Shown: piece by piece, positions 7,756 through 16,938 of the stretch
Position numbering within the stretch: position 1 is the stretch's first letter
Layout of the letters: each line of letters begins with the position of its first letter
Origin: Collinsella aerofaciens
GTDB lineage: Bacteria; Actinomycetota; Coriobacteriia; Coriobacteriales; Coriobacteriaceae
Assembly (NCBI RefSeq): GCF_005844325.1
Contig: NZ_SPFY01000002.1
Coordinates: forward strand, 1-64,000
Length of the DNA stretch: 64,000 nt
Direction: 5' to 3'
Notes under the pieces: generated by a model
Seen by the model: only the letters and a program-made list of their open reading frames with translations
What the model was told of the DNA's origin: nothing
Database searches by the model: none
Program-made: the position numbers and the translations under genes

Positions 7756-9102
7756 CTACTCGAAGCTCAGCTGCTCCAGACGATCAAAGACCGTGTCGAT
7801 ACGGGTGAGGAAGTCCCACGGATCAAAGATCTCGTCGAGCTTCTCCTGACTGACGGTGCAGCGCGGGTCGGCCTCGAGACGCTCCTTAAAGGTGGGGCCG
7901 GAGACACAATCCTGTACCTCGTGCCAGGTTGCCATAGCGTTCTCCTGCACAATGGCGTACGCGTCCTCGCGGGTGATGCCCGTGTCGACGAGGGCGAGCA
8001 GTACCTTGGAAGAGAAGATGAGGCCGCGGGTCTTATTGAGGTTGGCCATCATGCGGGCGGGATACAGTTGCAGGCCGTCGATAACGCGAATGAGGCACTG
8101 GAACATGTGGTCGAGGGCGATGAAGCTGTCGGCCTGGGCGACGCGCTCGGCAGAGGAGTGCGAAATGTCACGCTCGTGCCACAGGGCGACGTTGTCGAAG
8201 GCAACCTGCGCGTTGGCCTTCACGACGCGCGACAGGCCACAGACCTTCTCCATGGTGATGGGGTTGCGCTTGTGCGGCATGGCGGAGCTGCCCTTTTGAC
8301 CCTTACGGAACGGTTCCTCGGCCTCGAGTGTATCGGTCTTCTGCAGATTGCGAACCTCGGTAGCGATGCGCTCACAGGTGGCCGCGGTGGTGGCGAGAAC
8401 GCCGGCGAGATAGGCATGGTGATCGCGGCTGATGACCTGCGTGGACAGAGGATCGTGGACCAGGCCCAGGTGCTCGCAGACGTACTCCTCGACGAACGGC
8501 TCGATGGAGCTGTACGTGCCGACAGCGCCCGAGATAGCACCGAAGGCAACGTTCTTGCGGGCATCCTCAAGACGGTCCAGATCGCGCTTGAGCTCCCAGG
8601 CCCAAGAGCCAAACTTCATGCCGAAGGTCATCGGCTCGGCATGGATGCCATGAGTACGGCCGGCGCAGAGCGTGTTGCGCTCCTCAAAGGCGCGACGCTT
8701 GCAAATCTCGCCGAGCTTCTTGACATCCTCGATGATCAGGTCGCAGGCCTGGGTGAGCTGGTAGCACAGGGCCGTGTCGCCCAGATCGGAGCTGGTCATG
8801 CCATAGTGAACCCAGCGGCTGGGTTTGGGGTCGCCCTCGGGAACATCGGCATCGATGTATTCCTTCATGTTGGTCAGGAAGGCAATGACGTCGTGGCGCG
8901 TGACTTCCTCGATCTCATCGACCTTCGCCTTCTCAAAGTTGGCATGGTCGCGGATCCACTGGGCCTCGTCTTTGGAAATACCGATCTTGCCGAGCTCCGC
9001 CTGGGCCTCGCAGGCCAAGACCTCGATCTCCTGCCAAATGGCGTACTTGTTCTCGAGGGAGAAAATGTGTCCCATCTCCGGGCGGGTATAGCGATCGATC
9101 AT
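7756..9102 (-). CDS. purB: adenylosuccinate lyase
   Basis: PurB splits fumarate from SAICAR and from adenylosuccinate, acting twice in purine synthesis. The 448-residue protein carries the fumarase/aspartase superfamily signature GSSAMPHKRNP with the catalytic flexible loop, and the family N-terminus MIDRYTRPEM. The start at 9102 follows AAGGAG seven bases upstream; an in-frame start at 9168 would add 22 unrelated residues. It is monocistronic, with its own terminator, and lies just upstream of tRNA-Gly remnants on the same strand. Confidence 0.96.
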   Translation of the reverse strand: MIDRYTRPEMGHIFSLENKYAIWQEIEVLACEAQAELGKIGISKDEAQWIRDHANFEKAKVDEIEEVTRHDVIAFLTNMKEYIDADVPEGDPKPSRWVHYGMTSSDLGDTALCYQLTQACDLIIEDVKKLGEICKRRAFEERNTLCAGRTHGIHAEPMTFGMKFGSWAWELKRDLDRLEDARKNVAFGAISGAVGTYSSIEPFVEEYVCEHLGLVHDPLSTQVISRDHHAYLAGVLATTAATCERIATEVRNLQKTDTLEAEEPFRKGQKGSSAMPHKRNPITMEKVCGLSRVVKANAQVAFDNVALWHERDISHSSAERVAQADSFIALDHMFQCLIRVIDGLQLYPARMMANLNKTRGLIFSSKVLLALVDTGITREDAYAIVQENAMATWHEVQDCVSGPTFKERLEADPRCTVSQEKLDEIFDPWDFLTRIDTVFDRLEQLSFE

Positions 9103-9204
9103 AGCGGCTCCTTTTTGGTTATTGGCACGTTGGTCGTAACCCATCCATTGTACCGTGCGCAGGTGCAAGTATGGGCAGCAGGCATTAACCTAACATTTTG
9201 GAAT

Positions 9205-9257
9205 TGGAGCGAGCAACGGGACGTCTGCGTTATTTGCTTCGCAAATACGCACCGGCT
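9205..9257. repeat. tRNA-Gly 3' tail remnant plus hairpin, copy 1
   Basis: Starts with a near copy of the tRNA-Gly 3' end including CCA (TGGAGCGAGCAACGGGAC read on +), joined to a small hairpin (TTTGCTTCGCAAA). It is almost identical to 9337-9388; they differ by three substitutions and one indel. Confidence 0.75.
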
Positions 9258-9336
9258 GCGGTCGATCCCCTCGGATTCACGGTGACGATGGGGAAGACTT
9301 TGTTGAATTGGCCGTCCCGAGGTCTTCTGTGCTCCA

Positions 9337-9388
9337 TGGAGCGGACAACGGGACGTCTGCGTATTTGCTTCGCAAATCCGCACCGGCT
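9337..9388. repeat. tRNA-Gly 3' tail remnant plus hairpin, copy 2
   Basis: Second copy of the 9205-9257 repeat, 132 bp away. It again starts with the tRNA-Gly 3' end (TGGAGCGGACAACGGGAC on +) and continues into the same ATTTGCTTCGCAAAT hairpin. Confidence 0.75.
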
Positions 9389-9478
9389 TAAGGCGCCTGT
9401 CGGCGCCTTCGCCTGCTCGCTACAAACGCTTCGCGTTTGCTTAACGCTCGCACCCTGGCGGGTTCGAGTCCCGGCGCT
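9389..9478. repeat. hairpin-rich module next to tRNA-Gly
   Basis: Contains AAGGCGCC...GGCGCCTT, AAACGCTTCGCGTTT and a terminal T-arm-like GGCGGGTTCGAGTCCC. It matches the module at 494-600 in order of hairpins and in several blocks (AAACGC..CGCGTTT, GCTC.GC.CCC). No protein gene is credible here. Confidence 0.5.
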
Positions 9479-9485
9479 TGGTAGT

Positions 9486-9517
9486 AAAAAGCACGGCAAC
9501 GTAACGCTGCCGTGCTT
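9486..9517 (-). terminator. terminator of tRNA-Gly
   Basis: On the minus strand a 12-bp stem (AGCACGGCAGCG / CGTTGCCGTGCT) is followed by TTTTAC, directly downstream of tRNA-Gly. Confidence 0.8.
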
Positions 9518-9528
9518 GTGCTTTTTAC

Positions 9529-9603
9529 TGGAGCGGGCAACGGGACTCGAACCCGCGAGTGTCAGCTTGGGAAGCTGATGCCTTACCACTTGGCGATGCC
9601 CGC
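9529..9603 (-). tRNA. tRNA-Gly (anticodon CCC)
   Basis: Minus-strand cloverleaf with acceptor GCGGGCA/TGCCCGC, anticodon loop TTCCCAA, T-arm GCGGGTTCGAGTCCCGT and encoded CCA. Two partial 3' copies lie downstream at 9205 and 9337. Confidence 0.93.
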
Positions 9604-9900
9604 ATATGTGGGGGATAGTATAACGCGGTTGTCTTGTTCGATACAAGAGTGGCGATGCTTGTTTTAGCTGTGGAGATTCGTTTGAAAATCGCGTCAATTG
9701 TGGAGATGAGGACCTTTGACTTCCTGTTCTCCCTATCTTCTACCTGCGCTTTTGCTTGATTGTTGTATTTGAGCTCAATTTATCAGGAATTGGGCAAGCT
9801 TTTGGTCAGGCTCCGGTACTTACCCGCATGAACCTCGGGGGTAGCCTCATCCTACGCGTCGCAGCCTCCCCATGCGGCGCACGAGGGATAAGGAGCAGCC
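9604..9900 (+). promoter_or_regulatory. adhesin gene leader with structured region
   Basis: This 297-bp gap lies between divergent tRNA-Gly and the adhesin gene. Near its end, CCGCATG (9824-9830) can pair with CATGCGG (9871-9877), enclosing GGGG/CCCC. An alternative pairing TACCC (9821-9825) with GGGTA (9839-9843) would exclude it. AAGGAG precedes the ATG. The layout allows switching between two folds, but it matches no riboswitch class I know. No promoter is clear. Confidence 0.35.
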
Positions 9901-12900
9901 ATGTCCAACGCACCCACGCACTCTGTCCACAGCGCAATCGCAACAGGTCCGCTGCTCCTGCTCCTCTTCCTGCTTTTCGGCTACCTGGCACCGGGAGCCG
10001 CATTTGCCGTCGATGGCTACGACCAGCTCGGCTTCCGCACTATTAGCGATGATTGTGGGCCCTTCTTTATCGGCAAGTATGAAGCTCAAGACGCCTCGAT
10101 TGCCTACTGCATGAACCAGGAGCGCCCCGGCCCCACCAAGCCGGGCGGCCCATGGCTCAACTTTGATCAAGGCTGGGTTTGGCTCGACGACGAGTTCGCG
10201 GCAATCGTTTGTCACGGATATCCTACCGCCACGTCGTTTGGCGGCTACCATCTTTCACCCGATCGCGCCCGCGCCGCAACCCAGCTTGCCGTATGGATGC
10301 TCAACGGCACTACCCATGTCGACGGTACCTACTCCTACACGACCGCTCAGGGCAAAACCAAGAGTGGGCACTTTACCGCTGACAATGAAGTCGTGGCGGC
10401 GGCGCGGTGGCTCCACGACAGCGCAAAATCAGGAAGCATCAAAGCCGCACCGCACCGCGCGCGGCGCTATCTAGGAACCGTATCGGGCGGCAGCAGACGT
10501 CAAGACATGCTCTATGTACTGCCGGCGGTCTCTGTTTCCTTCCAAAAGCAGTCTGCAAACGCTGCCATTACCAGCGGAAACAATACTTATCAGTTTGACG
10601 GGGCAACATTCGATATTTTTGAGAGCGGCAGCGGCGCGCGTGTTGGCACCATCCAGATGGACAGCAACGGTCGAGCGCAAGCAACACTCCTACCCAACAC
10701 GGCATACTACCTGATTGAAACGAAGGCGCCGGCCGGCTATGTCCCCCGTCGTGATCGCATCGCCTTTACCACGGGGAATGACGGCGGGCGGGTCGCCATT
10801 GATGAACAGCCCGGCACCATCAACCTGCGTATCGTAAAACTCGATGCCGCGACGAATGCCGGCCCCCAGGTGGGATCTTCACTCGCAGGAGCAGAGTTCA
10901 CGTGTGTGTCGCAATCAACCCCTGGATGGGCACAAATCCTCACGACCGACGAAAGCGGTCGGGCCACCCTCACCGATGTCCCCTTAGGAACCTTTACCAT
11001 CTACGAATCAAAAGCCCCCGAGGGCTACCTGCCATCCAACGACAGCTGGACCTATACCGTTGGAGCCGACCAGCTCGGCGATTCAGGCGTGGTCGAGATC
11101 GAATCTCGCGTTTCCGATATCCCCATTGCGTTTAACCTTGAGATTTCCAAATTCAAGGATTACGGCAATAGCGACCAATCCGGCCTGGAGCAGCCGGCGG
11201 AAGGTGTTGTCTTTGAGGTTGTCAGCAACAGCTCTCAGCAGGTTGTTGGCACACTGACCACAAACGTCTATGGCTTTGCCTCCACCAAAGATCAGCCCGA
11301 AGCATGGTTCGGCGCAGGCAAGCGACCCGCCGGTGTCCATGGAGCCATCCCATACGACCGCGCCGGCTACACGGTTCGCGAGGTTCCGGAAACCGTCCCC
11401 GAGGGTTTTAAACGTGCAGGGGAATGGACCGTCGAGGCCAATCAGATTTCCAACGGCGCCGAGCTTCAATATATCGTGGACAACCACGCGCTGTCGACGC
11501 ATCTCCAGATTGTAAAACGTGATGCCCAAACAGGCGCTTCTGTTCCACTAGCCGGATTCACCTTCCAACTACTCGACAGCAATCACGAATCTGTCTCACA
11601 AACTTGCTGGTATCCAACACATAACGTAATGGACACCTTTACGACTGACGCGACCGGGACCGTCACACTGCCCGAATCGCTCGTGCCGGGCACCTATTAT
11701 GTACGCGAAACCTCGGCCAAAGAGCCCTATCTTGTCGGCAAGGAGATCGAGGTAAACATACCCGCCGACATGAACCTAACGCCCGTTGCAATCGCCTCGT
11801 ATTATGACCACGCCGCGACCGGAAACATCAGGATCGTTAAAACCGATGCCGTAGACGGCAGCAGCCTCGCGGGCGCCGTCTTTGAGATCCGTGCCTCGGG
11901 TGATATCGTGCGCCCCGACGGTAGCATTGCAGCGCTCGACGGTGAGACTGTCGCTACCGTCACGACAGATGAAACTGGAGAAGCACGCGCGGACGACCTC
12001 CCGCTGGGATCTGGCACCGCACGCTACGAGGTTGTCGAGACTCAAGCGCCGGCAGGCTTCTTACTCGATCGGACATCCCATATTGTCGACCTTACTTATG
12101 CCGACCAGAAAACACCCGTTGTAGAAGCACGGCTTAACGTATCCGACGATTACACCAAGGTTGATATCTCCAAGGTCGATGCAAGCGGTGAGCAGGAAGT
12201 GGAAGGCGCACAACTCACCTTATATGGTCCCGATAAAACCGAAATAGACTCCTGGACCTCATCCGACAAGCCACACCGCGTCGAACATCTTGCACCCGGC
12301 ACCTACTCGTTGCGCGAAATGATGTCTCCGCGGACCTATGACCTTGCCGAGGAAATAACGTTTGAAATAAAGGATACGGGAGAAGTCCAATCCGTCGCGA
12401 TGAAGGATGCGCCCATCGAGATCAAGGGACAGGTCGACAAACGTCAGGAACTTGTCCAACCTATCGAAAAGGGCCTGTTGGCTAACGGCGATGGTAAAAA
12501 CCGCGCCACGACGCAAACCAATAGTGATGGGCTTTTCTCCTATACCATCGATGCTCGAAACGATTCCGCTACTTGGGTTGATGAGTTTACGATTACCGAT
12601 GATCTTGAGTGCGCCAAAGACGGCACGGCGAGATTCATCTCAATCGAAACCCCCGTCGCCATCGGCGACCTCAATGGTCTGTGCAACGTGTGGTATCGCA
12701 CGACGCCGTTGGACTCGACAGACGTCGATGAGCCGGCAAACGCGACACTTGACGATGGGCACGAAAATCCTTGGCTTGAGTCCGACGAAGTAAGGGAGAG
12801 TCTGGGTGAGGATTGCCGCCTCGTCGATTACGACGGCTGGCACCTCTGGAAGGCGGATGTCTCGACCACGGAATCCACCACACTCGAGGCGAAAGAACTC

Positions 12901-13332
12901 GACCTTGCGTCCAATACCGTCGTAACGGGCATTCGAATTGAATACGGTGCGGTAGCCGCCGACTTTACGACTCGAAGCGATGCGGATTCTTGGACCCGCG
13001 ATGATCTCAAAGATGAGCACGACGACCTTGACGATTCCAAAGCAATCCTTGGCACAGACGCTCGGGGCGCAGTCGTACACATGCAGGCAACGTCGGCTTA
13101 TACGCCCCAAACCGCACTCATCAACAGCGCGCGCGTCGATCTTTGCCGCAACGGTGGCGGCGATAAACTTGAGTCACATGACGAGGACAGCGTCATTCAA
13201 CGCTGTACCCTACCGCAGGACCTACCGGCAACAGGATCAGCTCCCATCGCTGCTTGCATCACCGCGCTCCTGACCTCGGGTGCCGCAGCCCTATGGTTCG
13301 CTCGCCTTAGGTCGATCCCAAAGAAGCGCTAG
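9901..13332 (+). CDS. LPxTG-anchored adhesin with thioester domain and SpaA/Cna-B repeats
   Basis: This 1143-residue surface protein has a signal peptide (hydrophobic about 17-36), a thioester domain (Cys70 in AYCMNQE and Gln128 in ATQLAVW, the pair that forms an internal thioester for covalent host binding in Gram-positive adhesins), then about six SpaA/Cna-B-type beta domains (roughly 175-310, 310-415, 415-545, 545-640, 640-745, 745-835). These carry repeated K-D/K-x-D starts and E-T-x-A-P-x-G-Y ends typical of isopeptide-forming folds. A further domain (about 835-1095) precedes the sorting signal LPATG (1108-1112), a hydrophobic stretch and a basic tail. Sortase should anchor it to the wall; no sortase gene is in the window. 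It lies against the prevailing strand direction. Confidence 0.9.
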   Translation: MSNAPTHSVHSAIATGPLLLLLFLLFGYLAPGAAFAVDGYDQLGFRTISDDCGPFFIGKYEAQDASIAYCMNQERPGPTKPGGPWLNFDQGWVWLDDEFAAIVCHGYPTATSFGGYHLSPDRARAATQLAVWMLNGTTHVDGTYSYTTAQGKTKSGHFTADNEVVAAARWLHDSAKSGSIKAAPHRARRYLGTVSGGSRRQDMLYVLPAVSVSFQKQSANAAITSGNNTYQFDGATFDIFESGSGARVGTIQMDSNGRAQATLLPNTAYYLIETKAPAGYVPRRDRIAFTTGNDGGRVAIDEQPGTINLRIVKLDAATNAGPQVGSSLAGAEFTCVSQSTPGWAQILTTDESGRATLTDVPLGTFTIYESKAPEGYLPSNDSWTYTVGADQLGDSGVVEIESRVSDIPIAFNLEISKFKDYGNSDQSGLEQPAEGVVFEVVSNSSQQVVGTLTTNVYGFASTKDQPEAWFGAGKRPAGVHGAIPYDRAGYTVREVPETVPEGFKRAGEWTVEANQISNGAELQYIVDNHALSTHLQIVKRDAQTGASVPLAGFTFQLLDSNHESVSQTCWYPTHNVMDTFTTDATGTVTLPESLVPGTYYVRETSAKEPYLVGKEIEVNIPADMNLTPVAIASYYDHAATGNIRIVKTDAVDGSSLAGAVFEIRASGDIVRPDGSIAALDGETVATVTTDETGEARADDLPLGSGTARYEVVETQAPAGFLLDRTSHIVDLTYADQKTPVVEARLNVSDDYTKVDISKVDASGEQEVEGAQLTLYGPDKTEIDSWTSSDKPHRVEHLAPGTYSLREMMSPRTYDLAEEITFEIKDTGEVQSVAMKDAPIEIKGQVDKRQELVQPIEKGLLANGDGKNRATTQTNSDGLFSYTIDARNDSATWVDEFTITDDLECAKDGTARFISIETPVAIGDLNGLCNVWYRTTPLDSTDVDEPANATLDDGHENPWLESDEVRESLGEDCRLVDYDGWHLWKADVSTTESTTLEAKELDLASNTVVTGIRIEYGAVAADFTTRSDADSWTRDDLKDEHDDLDDSKAILGTDARGAVVHMQATSAYTPQTALINSARVDLCRNGGGDKLESHDEDSVIQRCTLPQDLPATGSAPIAACITALLTSGAAALWFARLRSIPKKR

Positions 13333-13340
13333 CGCGATGA

Positions 13341-13380
13341 AAAAGCGGGCGAGACAGTCCCCTGGCTCGCCCGCTTTCAA
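13341..13380. terminator. bidirectional terminator
   Basis: A 12-bp stem (AAAGCGGGCGAG / CTCGCCCGCTTT) lies between the convergent adhesin and small membrane protein genes. The T-run is better on the minus strand. Confidence 0.75.
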
Positions 13381-13398
13381 TCATGTAAATCGCCGTAT

Positions 13399-13617
13399 CT
13401 ACTCTGCAGACGAAGATCCACCATCAACGATTGCCTGCTCGGACTCAGGAATCCCATCGGCACCCGTGCTCTGTTCTTGCTCCACCTCTTCGCTGATTGC
13501 GGAGGCGGGGGTCGAGCCCTTCGCACCCACGATGTAGGCAGCCCCAAATCCCAACGCAATGGCAATCAAGGTCAAAATCACGTAGACAGGCCAATGGCGC
13601 TTAATATACGAAAACAC
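13399..13617 (-). CDS. single-pass small membrane protein
   Basis: This 72-residue protein has one membrane segment (about 10-31, VYVILTLIAIALGFGAAYIVG) and an acidic, Ser/Glu-rich tail. No family is recognised. AAGGAG lies five bases before the ATG. It starts 21 bases after the stop of the M28-like gene, so the two are an operon; a role as an accessory of that membrane protein is only a guess. Confidence 0.7.
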   Translation of the reverse strand: MFSYIKRHWPVYVILTLIAIALGFGAAYIVGAKGSTPASAISEEVEQEQSTGADGIPESEQAIVDGGSSSAE

Positions 13618-13638
13618 GTTGACTCCTTAGAGCTCCGT

Positions 13639-16600
13639 CTACGAACGGCGGATAACCTCGGTCACGACCTCGGATACCGTGGCAACGTTCGTCGGGTTGA
13701 CATTGTGGGGCAGGTCGTCCTCGGTACGAGCGCAAGCCAGACGCGTGCCGTCCACGCCGGCGATGGTGAGGGCTCGGCGGCTCGCCTCGAGCGCGGCATA
13801 GGCATCGGTCTTGGCATAGGGCATCTCGAGCGCGCCACAATCGACATGGAACGACTTGCAGACCTTGCTGACCAGGTTCATGATGCGGCGATCGCCCTTG
13901 AGCAGTTGTTGTTCGCCCTCGACCGTCACAACCGAAAGCCTACCGGCGCCGACGGATTCAAGATTGATGAAAAATACGCCGCGGAGCTTATCGCGATGCG
14001 AAGCCAAGAAGGCCTTCATGCCGGCGCCATCACAATCCGAGGCGCCCGTTGCCACAAACCAGATATCGTGACCAAGCAGCTCATCATCGCCCATAGAGGC
14101 GACAGCCGAGAGCATATCTTCGGAAGAAGCGCCATCGGAAGACGTAGCGCCACCCTTCCAGCCATCGTTATCGTCCTCAAAGTTATCCCACGAACCGATA
14201 CCGCGACCGGACTTCTTGGCATCGTAATCGTCTTCGACGCCCAGCCAGTCACTCATGCTGTCCTGCTCGTTTTTCTTTTTACGACCGAACAGGCCACCCA
14301 GGCCGCGCTTACGAGACTTGGGTGCCGATGTGGGTTCGGGACCTTGGGCGGTAGCAAAGGGGTCGTTGACCTGGGCAGAGGGATCGGGAAGGTCGAACAG
14401 CGACGTGCGAGACGCAACGTTTGCCTGCTTCATAGACGGCAGCGACGGATCGGGGACCGAAGCCAGCGGAGACGAGGAGGGTGTAGGCGACGGTGCCGAC
14501 GCCGGATCGGGAACATTCATCTGCGGACGCGGCGATGCCTGGGAGGAAATCTGGGCCATAAGGGAATCGACCGTTTCGTCCTGGGTGGGAGCGACATTGG
14601 CAACCGTGGCACCGGAACCACTCGGGGTCGGCATGGTGAAAATCTGCGTGGAATAAGGCCTCGACTCATCCGTCTCGGGAGTCTCGGAAACCGCAGCCAC
14701 TTCCTCCTGCTCGACCTCGGTCGAATCACCTTGATCGGCTGCCACGTATTGCTCTTCGTCAGAGTTGGCCTCAACGGACTCGTCCTCGGCGGCATCTTGG
14801 ATTTCGGCAGCATCAATAGGCTCGTCATCGTCTGCCGCGTCGCCCTGTCCATCGGAAACAGGAAGGGGCTCGGCAATCGCGGTGCCCTGCTTTTCAAACG
14901 TTATCGTGGAATCGAACTGCGCGGCATCAAACGACATGGTGCTATCGACGTGCTGCTGAGCCTCGAAAGATGTTGTTGCCTCAACAACATCCGCTGACGT
15001 CGGTTGCTGAGCCTCGAAAGACATTGTAGCTTCGGCGGCGTCGACGGGCGCGGACTGCATAGCCTCGTTTTGCTCGAACTCTTGCGCCGCGTGCTCACGT
15101 GCCGCCGCGGCTGCCTGCTGCTGAGCGATAGCCTCCTGCTCGGCAGCCTCGCGTGCGGCAGCGCGCTTCTCCTCGAAATCGTCGACAAATTTCTTGCCCT
15201 TTGCAAGCGCACCCTTAAAGAAGTTGGAAGCGCTGGCGCCAATCGAAGAGAACGCGGATGCAATATCGGCATGGGGCGTTGCCGCGGGAATCTCGGCCGA
15301 GAAATCAGTATCGCTCTCGTAAGACACGCGCCTCGGCTGTTCAACGTAATCGTCGTCAGACTCGTCCGCAACGTCTTGCGCCGGCGCGGCGGGAGCCAAA
15401 ATGTCCAGTCCTGCCGCAAGATCGATCGCGGACACCGCCTCGGACTCGGCAACGGCAGCGGTAACCGCGGCAGACTCATCATCCGCAGTGACAACGGGCG
15501 CAGGCTCGGGCTCAAACGTCGGCTCCTCGCCCTCCTTGTAATCGAGCGTGCAGGACTCGGGAAGCATTCCGAGCGCACGGATGGCATCCGAACCAAAGCG
15601 GATGTTGCCGGCGGCGTTGCGATAGAGCTTGGGCTCGGGCTCGGCCGCGACAGGCTCCTCCACCGGCTCGGCAGCGGAAACCTCGTCATTGAACTCTTCA
15701 GCCTGGACAGCCTGATTCTGATCCTCGGGCACGATGGCGCCAATCAGCGTCTCGTCGGCAGACGCACCCTCAAAGCCCTCGATCTGCTCGTCGAAAGCCT
15801 CACCCTGTTCGGGCTCGGTCTGAGTGTCGGGAGCAATCGGCTGACCGAACTCGTCCTCGGCGTAGGTAGGCTCTTCGTACTCGATGGTGTTACCGTAGTC
15901 GTTTTGCTGCTGGGCCGCGGCATACTCCGCCGCTGCACGCGCCATTTCCTCGGCACGACGCTTTTGCTCCCCAAAATAGGTATCGAACGGAACATCGTCG
16001 GGAAACTCGTTCTCGCCCTGGAAGGGAGCAACGTTGTCCATAACACCGAGCATAGCGGCGACAGAAGACTTGTTGCACACCGCGCCGGACGTATAGGGAA
16101 GAATGTGGCGGTTAGAGATGATGTTTGCCGCGTTGGCAAGTGCAACGAGGGAAGCGAGGATCGCGACAATCCACAGCAGAACCTTGAGCGCGCCGGGGAG
16201 CGGCAGGATACGCAGGATGGCAACGGCAGCGGGGGCAACCGTGGCAACGGGCAACAGCTTGGCGATGAGCGCACGATACGAAGCATAAGGCTCGCGGGCG
16301 AGCAGCTCGGCACGGGGAGAGTCGTAGTGTGCGACAACGACCACCGGGCGGTTACGCGGGGACGCGAGCGGGCCCGAGGCCTTGTGGTAGGCGATGACAT
16401 TTTGGCTCACGCCCGTCTTGCCCAGGCGCGAAACCACGGGATGCCCCGTGCGCTCGAGCACGTAGAGCACGGCACCGACAATGGCCAGCAAGGTGCCGAC
16501 CAAGCCGATACCGCCGCCGATGCCCATCAGCAGGGCGCCGGCAAACGCAAGAATACCGGTAACGGCAAATGCCAACCTACTGGGCGCCGGGGCATTGAAC

Positions 16601-16740
16601 TCCTGAACCTCGGGGTCAAAGCCGTGGTTGCGGAAGATCTGAGCGATATCCTCGGCAGCCAAGCGCTCTTCTTCGCTGCATGCCGGCGTAATGCCGGTGT
16701 TCTGCAGCAGGTGGTTAATATAGTTCTGGGTGTTCGCCAT
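13639..16740 (-). CDS. M28-like membrane protein with large acidic insertion
   Basis: This 1033-residue protein contains two halves of an M28 (aminopeptidase Y-like) metallopeptidase fold: residues 1-240 and about 885-1033. The first half has membrane segments (about 56-95 and 160-205) and HYD (His138, Asp140). The halves are separated by some 640 residues rich in Glu, Ala, Asp, Pro and Ser, probably disordered. Several M28 zinc ligands are changed: the bridging Asp position reads CNKSS, the catalytic Glu-Glu position reads ASDCD, and the later Asp is Glu (NLESVG); the last His is kept (LPHNVN). It may be inactive or altered. The start at 16740 has GGAG five bases upstream; an upstream in-frame start (16830) lacks one. 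Confidence 0.65.
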   Translation of the reverse strand: MANTQNYINHLLQNTGITPACSEEERLAAEDIAQIFRNHGFDPEVQEFNAPAPSRLAFAVTGILAFAGALLMGIGGGIGLVGTLLAIVGAVLYVLERTGHPVVSRLGKTGVSQNVIAYHKASGPLASPRNRPVVVVAHYDSPRAELLAREPYASYRALIAKLLPVATVAPAAVAILRILPLPGALKVLLWIVAILASLVALANAANIISNRHILPYTSGAVCNKSSVAAMLGVMDNVAPFQGENEFPDDVPFDTYFGEQKRRAEEMARAAAEYAAAQQQNDYGNTIEYEEPTYAEDEFGQPIAPDTQTEPEQGEAFDEQIEGFEGASADETLIGAIVPEDQNQAVQAEEFNDEVSAAEPVEEPVAAEPEPKLYRNAAGNIRFGSDAIRALGMLPESCTLDYKEGEEPTFEPEPAPVVTADDESAAVTAAVAESEAVSAIDLAAGLDILAPAAPAQDVADESDDDYVEQPRRVSYESDTDFSAEIPAATPHADIASAFSSIGASASNFFKGALAKGKKFVDDFEEKRAAAREAAEQEAIAQQQAAAAAREHAAQEFEQNEAMQSAPVDAAEATMSFEAQQPTSADVVEATTSFEAQQHVDSTMSFDAAQFDSTITFEKQGTAIAEPLPVSDGQGDAADDDEPIDAAEIQDAAEDESVEANSDEEQYVAADQGDSTEVEQEEVAAVSETPETDESRPYSTQIFTMPTPSGSGATVANVAPTQDETVDSLMAQISSQASPRPQMNVPDPASAPSPTPSSSPLASVPDPSLPSMKQANVASRTSLFDLPDPSAQVNDPFATAQGPEPTSAPKSRKRGLGGLFGRKKKNEQDSMSDWLGVEDDYDAKKSGRGIGSWDNFEDDNDGWKGGATSSDGASSEDMLSAVASMGDDELLGHDIWFVATGASDCDGAGMKAFLASHRDKLRGVFFINLESVGAGRLSVVTVEGEQQLLKGDRRIMNLVSKVCKSFHVDCGALEMPYAKTDAYAALEASRRALTIAGVDGTRLACARTEDDLPHNVNPTNVATVSEVVTEVIRRS

Positions 16741-16938
16741 GTGCGCTCCACATCCATAATCCGACAAATAGGCCCAATGCATGCACATTAGAACCGTATA
16801 TAGTCGAAAGTATACCCCGAGCGAGCGCAAACGACCGAATTCGGCTCATCTTAACGCCCCGAGCGGACAAGGATATAGCCTAATCTCCATATCGGACTAA
16901 AATCATGGCAGCAAACCACCTTCTCATGCGAGGACTCT

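Noticed and set aside
9205..9603. Prophage or integrative element at tRNA-Gly
   Set aside because: Tail duplications fit an old integration, but there is no integrase, phage gene or cargo between them.
9198..9697. Small frames on both strands across tRNA-Gly and its remnants
   Set aside because: They overlap the tRNA and the repeat module; low-complexity Arg/Cys-rich peptides without starts.
9821..9877. c-di-GMP riboswitch before the adhesin
   Set aside because: The conserved GEMM core and tetraloop-receptor parts are not there.
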